A DNA stretch of 28,209 nucleotides from JBCCSZ01 sp039199225 (GTDB taxonomy: Bacteria; Bacteroidota; Bacteroidia; Chitinophagales; Saprospiraceae): positions 1-28,209 of the forward strand of contig JBCCSZ010000065.1 in assembly GCA_039199225.1 (NCBI GenBank), read 5' to 3'. The position numbers and the translations under genes were made by a program. Within the stretch, counting starts at the first letter, position 1; every line of letters starts with the position of its first letter. Below the pieces are notes generated by a model, which was given only the letters and a program-made list of their open reading frames with translations, was not told where the DNA came from and searched no databases. Below are positions 1 to 7,230 of the stretch, one piece after another.

Positions 1-23
1 ATCTACTGCATTAAGTATAAAGT

Positions 24-1469
24 ATGGAAAGACTACTTCTATTACTCTCCAGCCTCGAAAAAAGCGAATTGAGTAAATTCAAAGCCTTTCTAAACTCTCC
101 TTTTTACAATACCAATCCCTTTCTATCCATTCTTTTTGCTTATTTGAGAAAGTTTTACCCATCCTTCAAGGGTTCAAAGCTTGAGCTTGAGCAAATCCGC
201 AAAAGGTTACTATCCGACAAGGCTTATCACCCAACCTATCTCGAGGATCGCATCTCGGAATTGGCCCGCTTACTGGAAGAGTTTCTGATGGTCCGTCAAG
301 TTCAAACAGATCAAACCCTTCGGACCGAAGTCAAATGGCAGACTTTCAAGTCGCGAAACTTACACGCCCAAACGCTCAAAGTTCGCTCAGACATCTACCA
401 AACCATCGAAGAAGAGCCAGCCTCCGAATGGGCAGATAGTTTTTCTAAATGGCACTGGGCAAATCGCTTATATTGCGACCTGGAATCAGAGACACCCAAG
501 CACCCTGCACCCCAAATTGGAAAAATCATGGAGTGGTTGGATGAACACTACCTCATCCATAAACTCAGCTATATTTGTGAGTTGCTTTCGAGGCAGAAAA
601 CCTTTCAAGAAAACCATTCAATCCGATTATTCGATGCGGTCCTCAGAGAAGCAGAAAAACGCCAAAAAGACCATCCCAAAATTTATATTTACTATCAACT
701 CATCAAAATGTTTCAGGCGGATTTTCCAGAAGAAGTATTTCAATCTGTTGATCAGCTTTTCCGAGATAATTATCAAGAATTGAGTCTTTTTGAACAACGA
801 TTACTTTTGTACAAACTTTGTGGTATAGCGTCCTCACAATTAATGGAAGGTCAAAAGATTAATTATGGAAAAAAAGGATTCGATCTTTACAAATTTGGAG
901 TAGAAAAAGGGATATTATTAATAGACGGTAAAATTAAAGAGAAAACATTTATTAACATCTGCATTCTTGGCGCTACATCAAATGCATATGAATGGACTAA
1001 AAACTTTATCCACTTCAAAAGCTTAGTTCTACTACCGTTGAAGACCATTGAGGAAACAAAATTAATTGGTAATACCTATTTTCTTTTTCATCTCGGAAAA
1101 TTTGAAGAAGCAAATGAACTACTTATTGATTTTCCAACAAAAAGCGTAACTCTTAGATATAGAATTAATACACTATCCATTCGCTGCTATATGGAGCTAT
1201 TTCTGAGGGACAGTTCTTATCAGGATATTCTAGCTGCGAAAATTCGATCATTTAAAAAATTTATTAGCAGAAATAAAAGATATTCAAAGGCTAGAAAAAA
1301 ATCTTATACTAATTTCATTGAGGCTGTTTCGCTACTCCTGAAGTATCGTAAAAATAGATCTTTTACAAAATCAGAACTTGCGGAGGCAATTGAAGAATGT
1401 AAGCCAGTTATTTCTCCAAAATGGATTTCTACAAAGGTGAAAACCATAAGTAAAAGAAGAAGTCCCTGA
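24..1469 (+). CDS. Conserved hypothetical helical protein (Saprospiria-type)
   Basis: A 481-residue protein with no recognised catalytic motif. The N-terminus (about residues 1-90) carries the pattern LSSLEKSELSKFKAFLNSPF followed by YPSF and a run of leucine-rich helices. I recall this kind of N-terminus from hypothetical proteins of Lewinella-like Bacteroidetes, but it has no known function. The whole chain looks alpha-helical, with paired helices rich in Leu, Lys and Glu, so a helical-repeat scaffold is possible; that is inference. There is no signal peptide or membrane segment, so it is probably cytoplasmic. The ATG at 24 is close to the window edge and an upstream promoter cannot be judged. 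Base composition is odd: about 47-53% GC in sampled stretches before position 540, then about 22-30% from about 720 to the stop. The stop codon lies inside the left arm of a hairpin. Confidence 0.75.
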   Translation: MERLLLLLSSLEKSELSKFKAFLNSPFYNTNPFLSILFAYLRKFYPSFKGSKLELEQIRKRLLSDKAYHPTYLEDRISELARLLEEFLMVRQVQTDQTLRTEVKWQTFKSRNLHAQTLKVRSDIYQTIEEEPASEWADSFSKWHWANRLYCDLESETPKHPAPQIGKIMEWLDEHYLIHKLSYICELLSRQKTFQENHSIRLFDAVLREAEKRQKDHPKIYIYYQLIKMFQADFPEEVFQSVDQLFRDNYQELSLFEQRLLLYKLCGIASSQLMEGQKINYGKKGFDLYKFGVEKGILLIDGKIKEKTFINICILGATSNAYEWTKNFIHFKSLVLLPLKTIEETKLIGNTYFLFHLGKFEEANELLIDFPTKSVTLRYRINTLSIRCYMELFLRDSSYQDILAAKIRSFKKFISRNKRYSKARKKSYTNFIEAVSLLLKYRKNRSFTKSELAEAIEECKPVISPKWISTKVKTISKRRSP

Positions 1470-1490
1470 AGAGATTAAATCTCTTCAGGG
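1464..1490. terminator. Perfect 13-bp inverted repeat between convergent genes
   Basis: The left arm ccctgaagagatt (1464-1476) and right arm aatctcttcaggg (1478-1490) are exact reverse complements around a single base. A hairpin of 11-12 bp with a 3-5 nt loop is expected. The TGA of the upstream gene (1467-1469) is within the left arm. It lies between the + strand gene ending at 1469 and the - strand peptide gene ending at 1501, so it could end both transcripts, although neither side has a strong T-run. Confidence 0.6.
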
Positions 1491-1500
1491 CCACTTTGTC

Positions 1501-1677
1501 CTAAGTATCAATTTCATCCTCATGAATAAATTCCTCCGCAGCAGCGGCCTCATCTCCATTCCCTCCTTTCACTTTGGACATTTCACTCTTTCCAAGTCCA
1601 TAAGACTCAAAATTCAACCATAAAGTTTTCATAGCTTTGCCAGTAGAGCTGGCTCTCAACTCAGTTTTAGTTTTCAT
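1501..1677 (-). CDS. Double-glycine leader peptide, natural-product/bacteriocin precursor-like
   Basis: A small peptide gene. The ATG at 1677 gives 58 residues; an internal ATG at 1632 gives 43 residues with a 24-residue leader; the frame also opens with a TTG at 1689. The diagnostic part is LGKSEMSKVKGG. It matches the leader consensus of the GG-Bacteroidales natural product precursors (LsKsEMskIkGG type), in which a C39 peptidase/ABC exporter cuts after Gly-Gly. The presumed core after GG is 19 residues, very acidic (NGDEAAAAEEFIHEDEIDT) and free of Cys. The upstream DNA is AT-rich and no modification enzyme, exporter or immunity gene is in this window. The leader pattern is seen in the sequence; export and processing are inferred. 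The longer start would add a basic N-terminal extension. It could be a diverged orphan or a secreted signalling peptide. Confidence 0.65.
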   Translation of the reverse strand: MKTKTELRASSTGKAMKTLWLNFESYGLGKSEMSKVKGGNGDEAAAAEEFIHEDEIDT

Positions 1678-2403
1678 AACAGCAATCAATTTTTAGCCCT
1701 TGCTAGGTACACAAGGAGCGAATTCAATAAATAGCTTTAAATAAATTATTGTGAAATTATACGATAGAAATCAGCTCAATTTTAAGTTTTTTTTGTTGCT
1801 TTCTTAATTCATTTTTCATCAGCACTTGTTTACCTAATAATGCATTTAGGATTGACATATATCACACATCCGTTACTTTTTTTTATTTTTTTATTCAACC
1901 AGTATTCAAATCGCCTCATTTCGTGAACTACGCCTCCTAAAATCCACTGGACAACCCGATGTTTATACGCCCGATCACAATTGCAGTAAAAACCCTCAAA
2001 CAACACAATTTTTCTTCAAGCAGCTAACTCAATCAATGCACTACTCTGTTCTCAATAAGGTGGCAGCAAAGCAGCATGCGTCAGAATGGGTGGGTAACGT
2101 CTAATCGAATAAAAAACAACTTAATTGCGATCATTTTAAAAAAATATCTCATTATTTTTTACTTATTTGAATATTTATGCTTTAGTTTGCAGTATCAATT
2201 TTCGTCAGCACTGCTAGTTATACACCCACCCTCTGGTGTTTCTTTAGTGTGATCATTCAATGATTAAGAGGCTCATTTTCTTTTTAAGCAGATTAATTTT
2301 CATTTGGTTCTAAAAACAATTTTGCTCTAGCTGTAGGTCCCTTTTGTGTCCTACTGCCATCAGTTGTTAAATTGATTCATCCTTGTTGTATGGTGTACAT
2401 GCA

Positions 2404-2571
2404 ATGAGTGGTAGAGTATTTTCAAATGTTTCTCATTTGAGTTTAATAGGAGTATGCTTACTTATGCTCCTAGGTTGCTATGGAAGTATTGTCGACAAAG
2501 TGCAGAATTCTGCCAATAAAGCTGCGGTAAGCGTTGTAGCTCATCTCAGTACTACATTTGTTTGTCTATGA
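2404..2571 (+). CDS. Possible small lipoprotein-like peptide (doubtful)
   Basis: A 55-residue reading frame starting at ATG 2404 (an upstream TTG at 2383 is also open). It begins with a polar stretch, then a hydrophobic segment ending LMLLGC, which resembles a lipobox with Cys about 25 residues in, followed by a short polar tail. The hydrophobic segment and lipobox-like Cys are visible. However, the tail is short, there is no recognised family, and the frame sits in otherwise gene-free AT-rich DNA, so it may be chance. Confidence 0.2.
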   Translation: MSGRVFSNVSHLSLIGVCLLMLLGCYGSIVDKVQNSANKAAVSVVAHLSTTFVCL

Positions 2572-2633
2572 AATGATTGTACAGCATTTCTAGACCCTTG
2601 CTGGCTATTGCCAAACCTGATTGTTTAACACGT

Positions 2634-2653
2634 AGTTGCGCTCGTTCGCAACT
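2634..2653. repeat. Small 7-bp hairpin
   Basis: agttgcg (2634-2640) and cgcaact (2647-2653) are exact inverted copies with a 6-nt loop. It lies about 30 bp before a longer hairpin and about 90 bp before the cysteine-rich protein gene. No T-run follows, so a terminator role is unsupported. Confidence 0.35.
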
Positions 2654-2682
2654 CAAATCATTCATTATCCTCTTACATAGTT

Positions 2683-2707
2683 TTCTACGGTATACCCTAC
2701 CGTAGAA
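2683..2707 (+). promoter_or_regulatory. 10-bp hairpin upstream of the cysteine-rich protein gene
   Basis: ttctacggta (2683-2692) and taccgtagaa (2698-2707) are perfect inverted repeats with a 5-nt loop (taccc). The right arm ends 33 bp before the first possible start codon at 2741. It has no T-run on the + strand, so it is more likely a protein-binding site or a 5' untranslated region structure than a terminator. That role is inference. Confidence 0.45.
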
Positions 2708-2740
2708 CCTGGTTAGCTATGTATAAAAAACCAAAGTTAT

Positions 2741-5041
2741 ATGTTTACAAAAAACCAAAAGCCCATGTTTCTAAACAAACTCAAAACGCCCCTGGCGTGC
2801 TTACTTTTACTCTTCTTAAGTTTCAATTTATCTGCTGATATTTCAGACTTATTACCAACGCCTTCCGAGACCACTGAAGAGGTCAAATGTGATTGTGACA
2901 TCATGTCGGAAAGCTTTAACATCTTCTTCCGAGAAAGATGTACGGCCATTCTCTCCTTTGAAGATTTCTGGGAGCCTTGCATCGAAAGAGCTCAGTGGAC
3001 CATCAATGGATTTGTCTACTCCACAGACCTCAACCCTAAGCCTTATGAGTTTTGCAGTTCCGGAAAACAGGAAATTTGCCTCACACTGACTTTGGTCACA
3101 GGCGAAACTTGTACTTTCTGCAAAACCATTGAAGTGGAATGTCCGCGATGTTGCAGCTGTGACTACATCCAATCCCTCATCAAACGGACACCTGCCGGTC
3201 CTTGCGCCCTAGACTTCGAAATAGCCCCCGAAGCTGAAGAGTGTATCAAGGATTTGAAATGGGATATTGGAGGAACTGTCTTTTCCAGTACTTTCGATCC
3301 CCCAGCGGTTAGTTTCAGCAACCCAGGTCCACACACTGTTTGCGTAAAAGTAGCCTTGCGCAATGGCGAAGATTGCCTCATCTGCCAGGATTACTTGCTC
3401 GAAAAGTGTGAGGAAGGCTGTAATTGCGAAAGAATCGCAGCCGGCATCAAAATGGGTACGCCTGAAAATTGTAAAATCGATTTCAAACTCGATCCAGACC
3501 TAGAAAAATGTGTCAGAGACCTCAAGTGGGCCATCAATGGCAATGGTTATTCCGACCAATTCTGCCCTCCAACCTACGAATTCCCTGGCTCTGGTTCTTA
3601 TGAAATCTGCCTGTTTGTCGTCCTACAAGACGGTACAGAGTGTAGATTCTGCTACAGATTCGACGTAGAATGTCCAAATGAATGCAACTGCGAAAAGATC
3701 AAAGCTGGTATAAAGATCGGTAGTGTCAACAGAGACAGTTGCACCGTACAATTTAAGCTCGATCCAGACCTAGAAGAATGTGTCAAAGGTCTAAAATGGA
3801 TCGTCGATGGCGATAGCTATTCCGATGAATTCTGTCCGCCTGCTTTCCAACTGCCTGGTTCTGGTAGTTATGAAATTTGCTTGTTCGTTGTACTGGCAGA
3901 TGGCACAGAATGTAGGTTCTGCGAAAAAATCGAAGCGGATTGCCCAGAAGACTGCAACTGCGAGAAGGTTAAAGCTGGTATTAAGATCGATAAGCCAGAC
4001 CCAGATAGTTGCTCCATCAACTTCAAACTCGATCCAGAGCTGAAAAACTGTGTCAAGGCGCTCAAGTGGGTCATCGATGGCGATAGCTATTCCGATGAAT
4101 TCTGCCCAGATACTTACTTCTTCCCAGGTTCAGGAACCTATGAGATATGTATTTATGTTGTATTGATAGACGGTACAGAATGTAAGTTCTGCTACAAAGT
4201 AGATGTAGATTGCAAAGATTGTAACTGCGAACGCGTCAAAGCCGGTATCAAAGCCGACCGTCCAAGCAAATGCTCCATCGATCTTGGACTCGATCCAGCA
4301 CTCGAAAATTGTGTCCGAAGTGTCCGTTGGTTCGTAGATGGCGCGCTGATTTCCACAGCCTTTGATCCAGCAACTTACACATTCCCTGCATCCGGCGTTT
4401 ACGAAATTTGCGTTGTCGTCGTTCTTGCAGATGGAACAGTTTGCGAATTCTGCGAGAAAGTAAAGGCAGATTGTCCTTGCGATTGTGAAGCAGTCAAATC
4501 GGATATCAATATCCGACGGGTACTACCCTGTGGCCTGGACTTCTTCCTCGACGAAGCACAGAGAGAATGTGTCAGAGACCTCAAGTGGACAGTCGATGGC
4601 TCAGGATATTCCGGAGACTTCAATCCACCGGTATTGAACTTGTCTGGCGCTGGTACAGTCGAAATTTGTCTGTTCGTTGTACTGGCAGATGGTACGCAAT
4701 GCGAATTCTGTACTAAGGTTGATTACAACTGTCGCTTTGAACAAGGTAAGACCATCGAAGAGGCGAATATCCAATTCCAGGACATTCCAGCCGACTTTAA
4801 GGTCTATCCAAACCCATCCAATGGCATCTTTACGCTCGAATTGGAACACATGGGCAGAGCAACATTGCAAATCACCAACCTGCAAGGCAAACTGTTGTAC
4901 TCAAAAGTCATCAACAGCGCACAAAATGTTCTGAAGGAAGAGGTGGACATCAGCCAGTTTGGCAGTGGTATCTACTTGATTTCCCTAGACTTGGGTGACC
5001 AGGTATTGACGCGCAAAGTCAACGTCAGTATCAACAATTAG
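2741..5041 (+). CDS. Secreted seven-repeat cysteine-rich protein with T9SS sorting domain
   Basis: A 766-residue exported protein. A signal peptide covers about residues 9-32 (basic start, then a Leu-rich core ending LSA), so ATG 2765 may be the true start and 2741 adds eight residues. Residues 50-669 form seven tandem domains of 86-90 residues. Each begins with CxC (CNCEKIKAGIK type) and keeps further Cys in a fixed pattern, including EIC, ADGTECxFC and a final DC or EC. Repeats 3, 4 and 5 add one more Cys in SDEFCP. Motifs such as LKWxIDG and PGSGxYEICLFVVL suggest a PKD/Ig-like beta-sandwich held by disulfides (inference). Residues 686-766 are a type A T9SS C-terminal domain (FKVYPNPSNGIFTLE, then GxYLISL near the end), which predicts secretion and surface attachment by T9SS. 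It has its own terminator. Function is unknown; an adhesin or surface-layer role is possible. Confidence 0.9.
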   Translation: MFTKNQKPMFLNKLKTPLACLLLLFLSFNLSADISDLLPTPSETTEEVKCDCDIMSESFNIFFRERCTAILSFEDFWEPCIERAQWTINGFVYSTDLNPKPYEFCSSGKQEICLTLTLVTGETCTFCKTIEVECPRCCSCDYIQSLIKRTPAGPCALDFEIAPEAEECIKDLKWDIGGTVFSSTFDPPAVSFSNPGPHTVCVKVALRNGEDCLICQDYLLEKCEEGCNCERIAAGIKMGTPENCKIDFKLDPDLEKCVRDLKWAINGNGYSDQFCPPTYEFPGSGSYEICLFVVLQDGTECRFCYRFDVECPNECNCEKIKAGIKIGSVNRDSCTVQFKLDPDLEECVKGLKWIVDGDSYSDEFCPPAFQLPGSGSYEICLFVVLADGTECRFCEKIEADCPEDCNCEKVKAGIKIDKPDPDSCSINFKLDPELKNCVKALKWVIDGDSYSDEFCPDTYFFPGSGTYEICIYVVLIDGTECKFCYKVDVDCKDCNCERVKAGIKADRPSKCSIDLGLDPALENCVRSVRWFVDGALISTAFDPATYTFPASGVYEICVVVVLADGTVCEFCEKVKADCPCDCEAVKSDINIRRVLPCGLDFFLDEAQRECVRDLKWTVDGSGYSGDFNPPVLNLSGAGTVEICLFVVLADGTQCEFCTKVDYNCRFEQGKTIEEANIQFQDIPADFKVYPNPSNGIFTLELEHMGRATLQITNLQGKLLYSKVINSAQNVLKEEVDISQFGSGIYLISLDLGDQVLTRKVNVSINN
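2888..4747 (+). repeat. Seven tandem approx. 265-bp coding repeats
   Basis: Repeat borders in protein residues are 50-137, 138-226, 227-314, 315-404, 405-493, 494-579 and 580-669. Repeats 3, 4 and 5 are the most alike (near-identical blocks such as the DNA for FKLDPDLEECVK and DGDSYSDEFCP), while 1, 2 and 7 have drifted. This fits internal duplication with the most recent copies in the middle. Confidence 0.85.
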
Positions 5042-5085
5042 CCCTTGATTAACTGAATATTCTCAGTTTGTTATCATAACAAGAC

Positions 5086-5122
5086 AGCCTGTCGCGAATC
5101 ATCGCGGCAGGCTTGTTTTTTT
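5086..5122 (+). terminator. Intrinsic terminator of the cysteine-rich protein gene
   Basis: agcctgtcgcga (5086-5097) pairs with tcgcggcaggct (5102-5113): 12 pairs including one G-U, with a 4-nt loop. It is followed at once by tgttttttt. It lies 45 bp after the stop codon at 5041 and before the convergent scoB gene. Confidence 0.9.
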
Positions 5123-5167
5123 ACTAAAATCAATCAGTAAAATAGTATTTTCTTAAAAGCTCTTGGT

Positions 5168-5827
5168 TTAATCCAATACCATCTCTGGTACTTCTCCTTC
5201 AATAATCAAACGACCATCGGTGGCCGCCTCAATTTGTTCAACTGTCACCCCTGGGGCGCGTTCCAACAGGCGGAATCCACCACCTTGTGCCACCTCCAAC
5301 ACCGCCATATTTGTAACAATTTTCCGAACACAGCCTACACCTGTCAACGGCAAGGAACAGCGCTTCAGCAGTTTGGACTTCCCGCGCTTGTTGGTATGCA
5401 TCATGGCCACGATAATATTCTCCGCCGAAGCCACCAAATCCATAGCACCACCCATGCCTTTCACCATTTTACCAGGAATCTTCCAATTTGCGATGTCGCC
5501 ATTTTCAGCCACTTCCATCGCTCCCAGCACGGTCAATTGAATGTGCTTGCCGCGAATCATCGCAAAACTGGTCGCAGAGTCAAATATGACGGCTCCAGGT
5601 AAGGCCGTAATCGTTTGCTTGCCCGCATTGATCAGGTCAGCGTCCTCTTCTCCTTCGTAAGGAAAGGGTCCCATTCCGAGAATGCCATTTTCAGATTGAA
5701 ATACAACGTCAATGTCTTTGGGAACATAATTTGCAATGAGGGTCGGAATTCCAATGCCTAGGTTGACATACCAGCCATCTTTTAATTCTTGGGCAATCCG
5801 CCGAGCAATTCCGTTTTTATCGAGCAT
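5168..5827 (-). CDS. scoB: 3-oxoacid (succinyl-CoA:acetoacetate) CoA-transferase subunit B
   Basis: A 219-residue beta subunit of a family I CoA-transferase. With subunit A it moves CoA between an acyl-CoA (typically succinyl-CoA) and a 3-oxoacid such as acetoacetate, in the cytoplasm. Residues 44-50 are QSENGIL, the catalytic SENG motif in which Glu46 forms the thioester intermediate. GIGIPTLIANYV (24-35) and the GKMVKGMGGAMDLV stretch are also typical of the family. Length is normal for bacterial B subunits. The ATG at 5827 is clear. It lies 93 bp downstream of scoA on the same strand, and the gap holds a hairpin that could tune the ratio of the two subunits. The acceptor preference (ScoAB or AtoDA type) cannot be settled by reading alone. 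Confidence 0.92.
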   Translation of the reverse strand: MLDKNGIARRIAQELKDGWYVNLGIGIPTLIANYVPKDIDVVFQSENGILGMGPFPYEGEEDADLINAGKQTITALPGAVIFDSATSFAMIRGKHIQLTVLGAMEVAENGDIANWKIPGKMVKGMGGAMDLVASAENIIVAMMHTNKRGKSKLLKRCSLPLTGVGCVRKIVTNMAVLEVAQGGGFRLLERAPGVTVEQIEAATDGRLIIEGEVPEMVLD

Positions 5828-5871
5828 GATGTATAGTTATTTTGTAAAGGACAAAGCCAATGTGGTTAAAA

Positions 5872-5896
5872 ATCTCCACCGACAGAATCGTCGGTG
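5872..5896 (-). terminator. Hairpin with short T-run between scoA and scoB
   Basis: caccgac (5877-5883) and gtcggtg (5890-5896) form a perfect 7-bp stem with a 6-nt loop. Read on the - strand, which is the transcribed strand here, the hairpin is followed by gaga and five T. This looks like a weak or partial terminator inside the operon, about 50 bp before the scoB start. Attenuation is inference. Confidence 0.45.
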
Positions 5897-5920
5897 TCTA
5901 ATTTAAAGCAAGGGGAAAGA

Positions 5921-6622
5921 TTATCCCTCTTTTGGGCGAACCGTACGCTGTTCGATGCGCTTTTCGTAATCAACACCCTGGAAAATGCGTTGCACAAATA
6001 CGCCTGGCGTATGTATGGCGTTGGGGTCCAACTCTCCCGGCGCCACCAATTCCTCCACTTCAGCAATTGTAATTTTACCAGCCATCGCCATGGCAGGATT
6101 GAAATTCCTGGCCGTTCCTTTGTAAATCAAATTACCCATATGGTCGCCTTTCCAGGCTTTGACAATGGCAAAATCAGCAGTTAAAGCCGCTTCCAGGATG
6201 TGCGGCTTACCATCAAAATACCGCACTTCCTTGCCCTCGGCTACCTCTGTACCAAAACCGGCAGGTGTAAAAAAGGCCGGAATCCCCGCTCCTCCTGCAT
6301 AGCAACGAGCAGCAAGAGAACCTTGCGGAATGAGGTCTACCTCCAATTCTCCACTGAGCATTTGCCGCTCAAACTCATCATTTTCGCCGACATAAGAAGA
6401 AATCATTTTTCGAATCTGGTGCTTTTGCAACAGCAATCCGAGGCCAAAGTCGTCTACTCCAGCATTGTTGGATATACAAATCAATTCTTTGACATCGCTT
6501 TGGACCAAGGCCGCAATGCTATTTTCGGGAATGCCGCACAGACCAAAACCGCCCAGCATCAGCGTCATACCGGATGTGATGCCTTCGATGGCTTGTTGTG
6601 CGTTGGATACAACTTTATTCAT
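5921..6622 (-). CDS. scoA: 3-oxoacid (succinyl-CoA:acetoacetate) CoA-transferase subunit A
   Basis: A 233-residue alpha subunit of the CoA-transferase, partner of the downstream scoB product. The family signature GGFGLCGIPE is at residues 24-33, followed by ISNNAGVDDFGLGLLL and the EGGAGIPAFFTPAGFGT-like segment (here AGGAGIPAFFTPAGFGT). The subunit supplies CoA binding, while the catalytic Glu is on subunit B. ATG 6622 is well placed: a promoter-like TTG-N18-TAATTTTG lies 44-72 bp upstream. The gene is divergent from groES, with 276 bp between the starts. Confidence 0.92.
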   Translation of the reverse strand: MNKVVSNAQQAIEGITSGMTLMLGGFGLCGIPENSIAALVQSDVKELICISNNAGVDDFGLGLLLQKHQIRKMISSYVGENDEFERQMLSGELEVDLIPQGSLAARCYAGGAGIPAFFTPAGFGTEVAEGKEVRYFDGKPHILEAALTADFAIVKAWKGDHMGNLIYKGTARNFNPAMAMAGKITIAEVEELVAPGELDPNAIHTPGVFVQRIFQGVDYEKRIEQRTVRPKEG

Positions 6623-6665
6623 ATGGATGGATTAGATAATTTGGTTAGGTGTTTAATGTATCGTC

Positions 6666-6694
6666 CAAAATTAAATTTTTAGGTCAGATTCCAA
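6666..6694 (-). promoter_or_regulatory. Bacteroidetes-type promoter for scoAB
   Basis: On the - strand TTG (6694-6692) is followed after 18 nt by TAATTTTG (6673-6666), which fits the -33/-7 consensus TTG-N17-23-TAnnTTTG of the Bacteroidetes primary sigma factor. Transcription would begin near 6659, about 37 nt before the scoA start codon. Confidence 0.5.
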
Positions 6695-6835
6695 AACAAT
6701 GAGACAGAAATAATTTAGCAGCCATTTTGGCAAGCCATTTCAGCAGATAAAACTGCCATTAAGGACCAAAATCCGCCTTATTCTGCTAAAATGTCATGTT
6801 TTTTGGCTTGGCACAAAGAATGATCATGCCTCTAT

Positions 6836-6862
6836 AGAATTGTCATCGATCGCGACAATTCT
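6836..6862 (+). promoter_or_regulatory. 9-N9-9 inverted repeat operator upstream of groES
   Basis: agaattgtc (6836-6844) and gacaattct (6854-6862) are perfect inverted repeats separated by exactly 9 bases. This is the same geometry as the CIRCE element bound by HrcA, but the arm sequence is not the classical ttagcactc. The left arm overlaps tagaattg (6835-6842), a one-mismatch fit to the TAnnTTTG -7 box, so a bound repressor would block the promoter. The repeat ends 36 bp before the groES start. The identity of the regulator is inference. Confidence 0.7.
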
Positions 6863-6898
6863 CGTTTATTTTTATTAATACCAAAACTTCGAATATCT

Positions 6899-7162
6899 AT
6901 GAAGCCGATCAACGACAGAGTAGTTGTTAAACCCGCTCCGGCTGAGGAAAAAACTCAAGGTGGGATCATCATTCCGGACACCGCTAAGGAAAAGCCCCAA
7001 AAAGGCGAGATCGTAGCCGTTGGACCTGGTAAGGATGGCAACCTGATGACTGTTCAGGTTGGAGACATGGTTCTCTACGGCAAGTATGCTGGTACGGAAC
7101 TCAGCTACGAAGGTGCTGATTACCTCATCATGAGAGAAGACGACATTCTCGTAGTCCTCTAA
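6899..7162 (+). CDS. groES: Co-chaperonin GroES (Hsp10)
   Basis: An 87-residue (shorter than the usual 95-97) heptameric lid of the chaperonin, which caps GroEL and closes the folding chamber in the cytoplasm. It opens with the standard MKPINDRVVVKPAPAEEKTQ; the mobile loop that docks on GroEL is around residues 16-33 (TQGGIIIPDTAKEKPQKG), and GDMVLYGKYAGTE follows. It ends with the typical DDILVVL. The bicistronic groES-groEL order is standard, with 68 bp between the genes that include a small hairpin. Confidence 0.97.
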   Translation: MKPINDRVVVKPAPAEEKTQGGIIIPDTAKEKPQKGEIVAVGPGKDGNLMTVQVGDMVLYGKYAGTELSYEGADYLIMREDDILVVL

Positions 7163-7168
7163 CACCCC

Positions 7169-7190
7169 GCGATTACAGCTAACGAATCGC
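7169..7190 (+). other. Small hairpin between groES and groEL
   Basis: gcgatt (7169-7174) and aatcgc (7185-7190) can pair as a 6-bp stem with a 10-nt loop in the 68-bp spacer. There is no T-run. In other bacteria a structure here can be a processing site that lets groEL exceed groES; for this sequence that is only a suggestion. Confidence 0.3.
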
Positions 7191-7230
7191 AACATTTCCA
7201 TTTCTTCTAACAAAAAACGTTCAAACAATC

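Larger units (their letters stand above)
1690..2740. other. AT-rich 1.05-kb intergenic region
   Basis: This gap lies between the GG-peptide gene and the cysteine-rich secreted protein gene. It is rich in A/T runs (for example around 1790-1900 and 2130-2170) and has stop codons in every frame across most of its length. I see no tRNA, rRNA, transposase remnant or att-like duplication. It holds one possible tiny lipoprotein reading frame (2404-2571) and two hairpins close to the next gene (2634-2653 and 2683-2707). It probably carries the promoters of the flanking divergent genes, but I could not place a convincing TTG/TAnnTTTG pair. Confidence 0.7.

Noticed and set aside
1690..2740. Possible tRNA, integrase site or insertion-sequence remnant in the AT-rich gap
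   Set aside because: No cloverleaf, transposase fragment or flanking direct repeat could be found on reading both strands.
2888..4747. Regular repeats that might be taken for a CRISPR array
   Set aside because: The period is about 265 bp, it is in frame throughout, and it encodes protein domains; there are no short identical repeats with unique spacers and no cas genes.
6200..6682. 160-residue + strand frame across the scoA start
   Set aside because: Antisense to scoA, no domain, and it spans the scoA promoter.
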